In this document: positions 12,948-18,979 of the stretch, in pieces
Position numbering within the stretch: position 1 is the first letter of the stretch
Layout of the letters: each line of letters starts with the position of its first letter
NCBI GenBank assembly: GCA_964434165.1
Contig: CAYSUS010000116.1
Location: 1-21,190 of the forward strand
Direction of reading: 5' to 3'
DNA: 21,190 nucleotides
Source of the DNA: CAYSUS01 sp964434165
Lineage (GTDB): Bacteria > Planctomycetota > Planctomycetia > Pirellulales > Thermoguttaceae
The notes under the pieces: generated by a model
Told to the model about the DNA's origin: nothing
The model's database searches: none
Seen by the model: only the letters and a program-made list of their open reading frames with translations
Program-made: the position numbers and the translations under genes

Positions 12948-14609
12948 ATGGCCGATGAAGAAAAAGGCCTTCCCATGACCAGCAAATGGGACCCCGAGAA
13001 GCTGGCGCGGGAGGTGTCGGAACTGCAGGGGTTGGAGCAGAAGCCCTTCGTACCCCGGGCGCTCGGCTACATCAAGCGCACCGGGCCCGGGCTGCTCCAA
13101 AGTGCCATGACCCTGGGGGCCGGCAGCGCCACGGCTTCGGTCGTGGCCGGGGCCTCGTTCGGCTACAAGCTCCTCTGGGTGCAGCCCCTGGCCATGTTTC
13201 TCGGCGTGTGCATGCTGGCGGCGCTGGGCAACGTGGTTCTGACCAGCGGCGAGCGTCCCTATAAGGCGTTCGGCCGGGAGATGAGCAAGACCCTGGTCTT
13301 CCTTTGGGCGCTGGGGACGATCCTCTCCTCGATCATCTGGCACTTCCCGCAGTACGGCCTCGCCGCCGGCGCGATGCGAGACCTCGGCCGGATGGCCGGC
13401 GCCGTGAACGAGGTTGCGCTCATCCAGCTCCCCGACAAGACCTACGCGACCCAGGCCGACGCCGAGACCGTGGCCCTGGTCCGCTCGAAGCTTCCCGGAG
13501 GCGATGAGGCCGCCATCCAGACCGGCCTGGACGACGAGGCCTGGGCGGAGCTCAAAAAGCAGCTCGATGCCGACCAGGCCAAGCCGAAGGAATCGCAGAC
13601 CATGGCCCTGAAGACCCCCTTTACTCCGACGGGCGCCGGTCTCGGATGGCTCGTGGGGTGCATCATCCTGGGGATCAACGTGACGGTCGTCTGGAGCTAC
13701 GGCAGCAGTGCCCGGGGGATCAGGATCTACGAGTGGTTTCTCCGCACCGTGATCGGCCTGATCGTGCTCATGTTCGCCATTGTGGTGGTCAGCAGCATCG
13801 GCAAGATCGACTGGGTTGAGGTGGGGAAGGGGTTCATCGGGTGGTACGGGATTCCCGAGTACACCAATCCCAAGCACGTCACCCTGGTGCTGGGCATGCT
13901 CGGCGCGGCCGTGGGGATCAACATGACCTTCCTCTACCCCTATTCGCTGCTGGCGAAGGGTTGGGGCAAGGCCCACAAGCCGCTATCGCGCTGGGACCTG
14001 GGGATGTCGATGTTCCTCCCCTTCGTCCTCGTGACTTCGCTCGTGATCATCGCCATGCGGGTGACCGGCGTTTACACGGGCGAGGACGCGCTGCAAGAGG
14101 CCCTCAAGCCCGTCGAGGCCGCCGGCTCGTTGACCGGCGTGCTCGGCGTGTACGCCGGCCGCGTGGTGTTCGACCTGGGACTGATCGCCATGACCTGTAC
14201 GGCGATCTCGACGCACATGGTCGTGTGCGGCTTCACCCTGTGCGAGATGTTCGGGCTTCAGTACACGAGATTGCGGTTCCGGCTGTTCGCACTGGCCCCC
14301 GCGGTAGGCATCTTCGGCGTGGTCACCCAGCTTCCCTTCTGGTTCCCGGTGACGGCTTCGGCGATCTGCTTCTCCATGCTGCCGATCGCGTATGTCACCT
14401 TCTTCATCATGAACAACAAGCGGAGCTACATCGGCGACGCGGTGGGCACCGGCTGGAAGCGGATCGTGTTCAACGCGATCCTGCTGATCGCCATCGCCAT
14501 GGCCACCACCGGAGCGGCGATCAAGATCAAGGGCGGCGTGTACGACAAGCTGGTCGATCAGCTCAGCACCAAGCCGGCCGCGGCTGCGACCGAGGACGGC
14601 TCGAAGTAG
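12948..14609 (+). CDS. Divergent Nramp-like transporter lacking the canonical metal-site motifs
   Basis: The 553-residue protein has about 10-11 membrane segments in the Nramp arrangement. TM1 starts GPGLLQSAMTLGAGSATASV and is followed by GASFGYKLLWVQPLAM, which aligns well with Nramp TM1-TM2. However, the DPGN metal-binding motif is replaced by GAGS (about 57-60). The TM6 region (about 317-340) reads GAAVGINMTFLYPYSLL, without the MPH motif. Mn2+/Fe2+ transport therefore cannot be assumed; other divergent Nramp relatives carry Mg2+ or other substrates. Residues about 145-228 are a charged soluble insertion between TM3 and TM4, predicted extracytoplasmic. The ATG at 12948 has AGAGGAG 8 nt upstream; an ATG at 12975 is less likely. 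A repeat starts 3 nt after the stop. Confidence 0.85.
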   Translation: MADEEKGLPMTSKWDPEKLAREVSELQGLEQKPFVPRALGYIKRTGPGLLQSAMTLGAGSATASVVAGASFGYKLLWVQPLAMFLGVCMLAALGNVVLTSGERPYKAFGREMSKTLVFLWALGTILSSIIWHFPQYGLAAGAMRDLGRMAGAVNEVALIQLPDKTYATQADAETVALVRSKLPGGDEAAIQTGLDDEAWAELKKQLDADQAKPKESQTMALKTPFTPTGAGLGWLVGCIILGINVTVVWSYGSSARGIRIYEWFLRTVIGLIVLMFAIVVVSSIGKIDWVEVGKGFIGWYGIPEYTNPKHVTLVLGMLGAAVGINMTFLYPYSLLAKGWGKAHKPLSRWDLGMSMFLPFVLVTSLVIIAMRVTGVYTGEDALQEALKPVEAAGSLTGVLGVYAGRVVFDLGLIAMTCTAISTHMVVCGFTLCEMFGLQYTRLRFRLFALAPAVGIFGVVTQLPFWFPVTASAICFSMLPIAYVTFFIMNNKRSYIGDAVGTGWKRIVFNAILLIAIAMATTGAAIKIKGGVYDKLVDQLSTKPAAAATEDGSK

Positions 14610-14611
14610 CG

Positions 14612-14751
14612 CACCCTCTCTCGCGGTGCGGGAAAGGGTGGCCGCGGAGCGGCCGGGTGAGGGCGGCGGGAACTGCCGGAGTCTACCGGCTCAACCGCGG
14701 CAACAGTGCCAAATGCCCTCACCCCCGGCCCCTCTCCCAAAGGGAGAGGGC
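14612..14751 (-). repeat. MITE-like palindromic repeat, copy D (inverted, different core)
   Basis: This copy is inverted relative to copies A-C. It begins with the CCCTCTCTCGC/GCGGGAAAGGG hairpin, the palindrome GGCCGCGGAGCGGCC and GGGTGAGGGCGG. It ends with CCCTCACCCCCGGCC and a perfect 9-bp hairpin (14730-14738 with 14742-14750, loop AAA). The core between the ends is unrelated to that of A-C. The element fills the gap between two convergent genes and runs into the end of the dioxygenase gene, so it may act as a bidirectional terminator. Confidence 0.85.
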
Positions 14752-15624
14752 AGATGGGTCGAACAGCAGCGGGAAGAACTGCCCGCCCATGGGCTGGCCT
14801 TCAGGCACGGGCGGAACGCCTTTGAGCAGCGGCGCGTCCGTCGCGGACTTGACGCCGTCGCGCAGCACGTTGATCACCACGCCCCGGCGCGGCCGGTCGC
14901 TGCGGTTCTCGAAGGAGCCATGCACCATCAGCGGGTGATGGAAGGTGCACTCGCCCTTGCGGAGCGGCACCGCCACGCGCCGGTCGAACTGGGCTTCCTG
15001 GTCGGGCGTGAGCACCGTGCGGATCTCGTCCATGTTGCCGGCCAGACCGGTGATCGGCAGGAGCGGCCACTCGTGGCTGCCCGGCACGTAGTGGAGGCAC
15101 CCGTTCTCCTCGTCCGCATCGTCCAGGGCGATCCAGCATGTCAGGTGGGCCATGGGCCGGGTGCGGGTCCAATAGGAGTAGTCCTGGTGCCACGCGACCA
15201 CGCCGCCATGATGCGGCGGCTTGCAGAAGAGCTGGTCGTGCCAGAACCGCACGGGACCCTCCAGAAGCTGCGAGGCCGGCATCGTGAAGGCCGGGTTCCA
15301 GAGGATGTCGTGCAGGCCGGGCGCGATCCGCCACGCGCCCAGGGCGTGGAAAAGCACGGTTTCAGACGTAGTCGATTCGTTGCTGTGGTACTCGTAGAAC
15401 AACTCGTGGCCAAGGTGGTCGGGATCGAACAGCCCCTGGAGCTCCTCGCGGAGGACCTCCACCTGGTCGTCGGAAAGCACCTGAAGGCCCGGCAGAAAGC
15501 CCTCGCGCCGGTAGAAGGCGACCTGGTCGTCAGAGAGCCGGAAGCGTTCCCAGCCCTCGGGCGAATCGGGCAGCGAGAACAGGTCACCCGCCAGGCCATG
15601 TAAGGTGGATAGGTCCTGCACCAT
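14719..15624 (-). CDS. Phytanoyl-CoA dioxygenase (PhyH) family protein
   Basis: This 301-residue Fe(II)/2-oxoglutarate oxygenase of the PhyH family has the metal-binding HxD in AWHQDYSYW (H146, D148) and the distal His in PLMVHGSFENRS (H235). Arginines in DRPRRGVV (246-247) could hold 2-oxoglutarate. CLHYVPGSHEW is a typical PhyH core block. The substrate is unknown; planctomycetes carry many such genes. The start at 15624 has GGGAG very close upstream (about 3 nt), and the frame remains open further up without family similarity. The last ten residues (ALSLWERGRG) and the stop codon are encoded by repeat copy D. The native C-terminus has probably been replaced by the element. It is divergent from the fucosidase gene. 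Confidence 0.9.
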   Translation of the reverse strand: MVQDLSTLHGLAGDLFSLPDSPEGWERFRLSDDQVAFYRREGFLPGLQVLSDDQVEVLREELQGLFDPDHLGHELFYEYHSNESTTSETVLFHALGAWRIAPGLHDILWNPAFTMPASQLLEGPVRFWHDQLFCKPPHHGGVVAWHQDYSYWTRTRPMAHLTCWIALDDADEENGCLHYVPGSHEWPLLPITGLAGNMDEIRTVLTPDQEAQFDRRVAVPLRKGECTFHHPLMVHGSFENRSDRPRRGVVINVLRDGVKSATDAPLLKGVPPVPEGQPMGGQFFPLLFDPSALSLWERGRG

Positions 15625-15762
15625 GGTCGGTCTCCCGGTTGGGCGGTTGGGCCCCGCCGACGCGGGGGCGGTTGAGGCGGGGGAATTGTTGGCCCCATGG
15701 CGGCCCGAGGCAAGGGGTCTGACGCGCATCGGCCCGTGTTTCCCTTCGCCGCCCGATTGAAC

Positions 15763-15768
15763 TATAAG
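15763..15768 (+). promoter_or_regulatory. Possible -10 box of the fucosidase promoter
   Basis: TATAAG lies in an AT-richer patch of the 202-bp gap between the divergent dioxygenase and fucosidase genes. A start near 15775 would give a leader of about 50 nt. The -35 candidate (TTTCCC around 15739) is poor, so this is only suggestive. Confidence 0.25.
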
Positions 15769-15826
15769 AGTAGGTGTGCCAGGTCGGTTATCGATCCAGT
15801 CTCCCATTCCAGTAGAGGTGTATGCC

Positions 15827-17563
15827 GTGCGATCCTTCCTGCAGAGTCCTTGCTCTGGACTGATTCTCATCGCCGCCGCAGCCGTCCTCCTCCTCGGCCC
15901 CGCCGTCCGGTCCGCCACCGCGGCCCTGCCCGACGAGACCAAGGAGGAGATGGACCAGCGCATGGAATGGTGGCGCGACGCCAAGTTCGGGATGTTCATC
16001 CACTGGGGCCTGTATGCCATCCCGGCGGGCGAGTGGAAGGGCAAGAAGGTCCCCGGCATCGGCGAGTGGATCATGCACCGGGCGCAGATCCCGGTCGAGG
16101 AGTACGCCCCGCTGCAGAAGCAGTTCAATCCGGTCAAGTTCGACGCCAAGCAGTGGGTCGGCCTGGCCAAGCGGGCCGGCATGAAGTACATCGTCATTAC
16201 CAGCAAGCACCACGACGGCTTCTGCCTGTTCGACTCGGAGCACACCGACTACGACATCATGGGCACGCCCTACCGGCGCGACGTGCTCAAGGCCCTGGCC
16301 GACGAGTGCCACAAGCAGGGCATCAAGATCTGCTGGTACCACTCGATCATGGACTGGCACCATCCCGACGCCAAGGGCGACCGCTTCCCCAAGTACGTCG
16401 CGCACATGAAGGCCCAGCTGAAGGAGCTTCTCACCAATTACGGCGAGATCGGCGTCCTGTGGTTCGATGGCGAGTGGATCAAGGAGTGGGACGAGAAGCA
16501 GGGGATCGAGCTGGAGAAGTACATCCGCTCGCTTCAGCCCAAGCTGATCGTCAACAACCGGGTGGGCAAGCGCAAGCGCTCGCCCGGCGACTTCGGCACG
16601 CCCGAGCAGGAGATTCCCGCCACCGGCATGCCCGGCTGGGACTGGGAAACCTGCATGACCATGAACAACACCTGGGGGTTCAAGAAGGACGACCACCACT
16701 GGAAATCGACGGAGGACATCATCCACAAGCTGGTGGACATCGTCTCCAAGGGCGGCAACTTCCTCTTGAACGTCGGCCCCACGGCCGAAGGCGTGATCCC
16801 GCAGCCCAGCGTCGAGCGGCTCGAGGCGGTCGGCAAGTGGCTCGACGCGAATGGCGAGAGCCTCTACGGTACCTCGGCAAGCCCCTTCCCGCGCCTCGCC
16901 TGGGGCCGCTGCACGCAGAAGCCGGGCAAGCTCTACCTGCACGTCTTCCAATGGCCGAAGGACGGCAAACTCCTCGCCCCAGGACTGAACAACCCGGTCA
17001 CGGCCGCCTACCTCCTCGCCGACAAGGAGCAGAAGCTCAAGACGACCCAGTGCGACGCCGGCACCACGGTCGCGCTGCCGAAAGAGGCCCCCGATCCGAT
17101 CGATACGGTCGTGGTCCTGGAGGTCGAAGGCGAGGTGAAGATCGACAAGCCAGCCATCGCGCCGACCAACGACCGGGTCTATCACCTTCGCGCCCGCGAC
17201 GCCGACCTGCACGGCGGCAACATCCGTTACGAGGAGGACAAGGACTGCGTCGGCTTCTGGACCGATGCCCACGACCACGTCTCGTGGGTCGTGCGGGTCA
17301 CCGAGCCGGGCGGGAAGTGGGAGGTCGAGATCACCTCCGCGTGCCCCGACGCCTCCGAGGGGAGCCAGTACACCGTCGAGATCGCCGGCCAGAAGCTCCA
17401 GGGCAAGGTCCAGGCCACGGGAAGCTGGACCGCCTTCAAGACCGACAAGCTGGGCACGGTCGACCTCAAGCCCGACCGACACGAGCTGACCGTGAAGGCC
17501 AAGAGCAAGACGGGCGAAGGGGTGATGAACCTCCGCGAGATTGCGCTCAAGCCGGTGAAGTGA
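15827..17563 (+). CDS. Exported alpha-L-fucosidase (GH29)
   Basis: This 578-residue glycoside hydrolase has a signal peptide (about residues 1-32). The GH29 catalytic barrel begins at WWRDAKFGMFIHWGLYAIPA and includes ITSKHHDGFCLFDS and GVLWFDGEW, where D214 is the expected nucleophile. It also has a GTPEQEIP segment with candidate acid/base glutamates and GGNFLLNVGPTAEGVIP. Residues about 430-578 form C-terminal beta domains, the last of them carbohydrate-binding-like (GGKWEVEITSACPD). It would remove L-fucose from sulfated or plain polysaccharides in the periplasm or outside. The GTG at 15827 is chosen because GAGGTG lies 6 nt upstream and a compact signal peptide follows. The ATG at 15776 would add 17 residues without a site. 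The PEP-CTERM gene follows 169 nt downstream. Confidence 0.95.
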   Translation: MRSFLQSPCSGLILIAAAAVLLLGPAVRSATAALPDETKEEMDQRMEWWRDAKFGMFIHWGLYAIPAGEWKGKKVPGIGEWIMHRAQIPVEEYAPLQKQFNPVKFDAKQWVGLAKRAGMKYIVITSKHHDGFCLFDSEHTDYDIMGTPYRRDVLKALADECHKQGIKICWYHSIMDWHHPDAKGDRFPKYVAHMKAQLKELLTNYGEIGVLWFDGEWIKEWDEKQGIELEKYIRSLQPKLIVNNRVGKRKRSPGDFGTPEQEIPATGMPGWDWETCMTMNNTWGFKKDDHHWKSTEDIIHKLVDIVSKGGNFLLNVGPTAEGVIPQPSVERLEAVGKWLDANGESLYGTSASPFPRLAWGRCTQKPGKLYLHVFQWPKDGKLLAPGLNNPVTAAYLLADKEQKLKTTQCDAGTTVALPKEAPDPIDTVVVLEVEGEVKIDKPAIAPTNDRVYHLRARDADLHGGNIRYEEDKDCVGFWTDAHDHVSWVVRVTEPGGKWEVEITSACPDASEGSQYTVEIAGQKLQGKVQATGSWTAFKTDKLGTVDLKPDRHELTVKAKSKTGEGVMNLREIALKPVK

Positions 17564-17585
17564 CGGGGCGGAATCGCGCCGCACC

Positions 17586-17602
17586 CCACCACAGGCTGGT
17601 GG
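17586..17602 (+). terminator. Weak terminator-like hairpin after the fucosidase gene
   Basis: CCACCA (17586-17591) and TGGTGG (17597-17602) form a 6-bp stem with loop CAGGC, 22 nt after the stop codon. No T-run follows, so read-through into the PEP-CTERM gene is possible. Confidence 0.25.
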
Positions 17603-17667
17603 ACGCGGGGTTAGCCGTGCGGTACTCTGTCATGCGCTGCGGACGGGCGGGCCTGTGCGCCTTGGGG

Positions 17668-17708
17668 CGTTGCCGCCCAGCGAGAAGAGGCTGCGACCGG
17701 CGGCAACG
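17668..17708 (+). promoter_or_regulatory. Strong hairpin in the leader of the PEP-CTERM gene
   Basis: CGTTGCCGCC (17668-17677) and GGCGGCAACG (17699-17708) are a perfect 10-bp inverted repeat. Inside it, CAGC (17678-17681) pairs with GCTG (17690-17693), giving a stacked stem with an 8-nt loop. It ends 24 nt before the ATG at 17733 and just before the Shine-Dalgarno. It is either a 5' UTR control element or the terminator of the fucosidase gene; the lack of a T-run favours the first. Confidence 0.5.
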
Positions 17709-17732
17709 TGACCCTGTTGGGGAGGGTTTCTC

Positions 17733-18653
17733 ATGCTACGCAGCGTTCTGGCGTCGGCTCTCGCCGTACTGCTCGCTTGCTCGGCTTCTGCCGATCCCAT
17801 CGGCTACGAGAGCTTCGGTGGGTACGTCACGTACGAGGCGACGATCGGCGGCCTGGAGGGACGGATCGTCCCGAACTTCAAGGACGGCAATCCGGTGGGC
17901 GGCCAGACTCCGCCGGACACCGCGACAAGCGGCATCTACAACTGGATCGCCGGGAACCCGTGGGGCGGACATCGTGCGGTCGAGGGCGACCTGACCTACC
18001 CAGGCCACCCCGTCAGCGGCGGCAAGAAGTTCGCCGAAGTGAGCGGAGGGCTTGACGTGTCGGCCTTGATGGACGTGACCGGCGTGCCGAACGCAGGGGG
18101 CGGCGTGTTCAGCGACCTGGAGAACGCCTCCGGCGTGATCGGCAAGGACGGCACGTCGCTCTACGTCAGCTTCCTCTACCAGCTCAGGGGCACGTCCACG
18201 ACCGGGCCAGACCAGAACTTCCTCCAGTTTCGCGAGGGCGGCACCAGCCGGTTCTACTTCGGCCAGACGTGGCAGAACCCGCAGATCCGCGCCCAGGATT
18301 TCAACCTGGCACCTCTCGACACGGACGCGCACCTGGTGGTCATGAAGATCGACTACCAGGACGGCGACGATCTGGTCTCGCTGTTCTTCGATCCGGTGGC
18401 CACCTTGCCCGAGGAGTCGCAGACCTTGACCAACACCTATACCCGGGCGATGGAGTTCGACCGGATCTTCTTCAAGGGGCAGGGGAATCACTTCAACTTC
18501 GACGAGCTGCGTTTCGGAACGGACTGGGTGAGCGTGGTCCCCGGCTCCGAGGGCGCCGTGATCCCCGAGCCGTCGACGTTCCTTCTGGCCGGGCTGGCCC
18601 TGGCCGCGCTGGGCGCCTGCGCGGCGCGCCAACGCGCTCGGCGTGCCGGCTGA
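17733..18653 (+). CDS. PEP-CTERM sorting domain protein
   Basis: This 306-residue exported protein has a short signal peptide (about residues 1-20, ending ACSASA). At the C-terminus it has a PEP-CTERM anchor: IPEPSTF (PEP at 278-280), a hydrophobic helix LLAGLALAALGACAA and a basic tail RQRARR. Such proteins are recognised by exosortase and moved to the cell surface or matrix. No exosortase is encoded in this window. The body (about 21-270) is a predicted beta-sandwich, with no catalytic motif recognised. Segments such as LYVSFLYQLRG and HFNFDELRFGTDW recall laminin-G/concanavalin-like folds. The ATG at 17733 has GGGGAGGG about 8 nt upstream. The position behind a fucosidase suggests, without proving, a carbohydrate-related role. 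Confidence 0.9.
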   Translation: MLRSVLASALAVLLACSASADPIGYESFGGYVTYEATIGGLEGRIVPNFKDGNPVGGQTPPDTATSGIYNWIAGNPWGGHRAVEGDLTYPGHPVSGGKKFAEVSGGLDVSALMDVTGVPNAGGGVFSDLENASGVIGKDGTSLYVSFLYQLRGTSTTGPDQNFLQFREGGTSRFYFGQTWQNPQIRAQDFNLAPLDTDAHLVVMKIDYQDGDDLVSLFFDPVATLPEESQTLTNTYTRAMEFDRIFFKGQGNHFNFDELRFGTDWVSVVPGSEGAVIPEPSTFLLAGLALAALGACAARQRARRAG

Positions 18654-18747
18654 CGGCGGAGCGAAGCGCGCGGCTGTCCTGGTTCTCACGCTCTCTCCCA
18701 AGCGGGCTGGTACCGTTTGCGACCGACGCGAGTTCCCCGCGCGGCCA

Positions 18748-18767
18748 CGGCGCAGCGGGCTGCGCCG
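18748..18767. terminator. GC-rich hairpin downstream of the PEP-CTERM gene
   Basis: CGGCGCAG (18748-18755) pairs perfectly with CTGCGCCG (18760-18767) around a 4-nt loop, about 95 nt after the stop codon. It could end or protect the transcript. There is no T-tract. Confidence 0.3.
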
Positions 18768-18798
18768 GAATGCGGCCTCACCTGCGCGTCGGGAAAAC

Positions 18799-18839
18799 GG
18801 TTCCTGTTCCCCTCTGCGCCGCCGAAGGGGACAGGAACC
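18799..18839. repeat. REP-like palindrome
   Basis: GGTTCCTGTTCCCCT (18799-18813) and AGGGGACAGGAACC (18826-18839) are complementary except for one bulged base. They enclose a 12-nt loop (TCTGCGCCGCCG-like). An A-rich flank on the left (AAAAC) and TTTCT on the right extend the symmetry. The look is that of a repetitive extragenic palindrome. Only one complete copy is in this window, plus a partial arm near 18910. Confidence 0.5.
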
Positions 18840-18945
18840 TTTCTCCGCATGCAGGAAGACACCTCGCGCGGCGCCGCAAACCCTCCGCGGCGGCGGTGCG
18901 CACCAGGAGAACGGTTCCAGCCCCCGCCACGCTGTCCGGCTCCTG

Positions 18946-18973
18946 GTGACGATCCTCCCGTGCGGGGTATGAT
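18946..18973 (+). promoter_or_regulatory. Sigma-70-like promoter giving a probable leaderless mRNA
   Basis: GTGACG (18946-18951), a 16-bp spacer and TATGAT (18968-18973; five of six to consensus) precede the ATG at 18980 by only 6 nt. The predicted start of transcription falls on or next to the A of the start codon. No Shine-Dalgarno is present. Confidence 0.45.
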
Positions 18974-18979
18974 TGCGTT

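Larger units (their letters stand above)
18654..18979. other. Non-coding stretch with palindromes before the CDF gene
   Basis: These 326 bases hold no recognisable gene. They contain the CGGCGCAG-CGGG-CTGCGCCG hairpin (18748-18767), the REP-like palindrome (18799-18839), a related half-motif AACGGTTCCAG near 18910 and the promoter candidate at 18946-18973. Confidence 0.6.

Noticed and set aside
15625..15826. Gap between the dioxygenase and fucosidase genes searched for a small gene or RNA
   Set aside because: No open frame with a ribosome site and no stable multi-stem structure; only a weak -10-like box was kept.
15788..17584. 598-codon antisense frame over the fucosidase
   Set aside because: It mirrors the fucosidase codons on the other strand and has no independent support.
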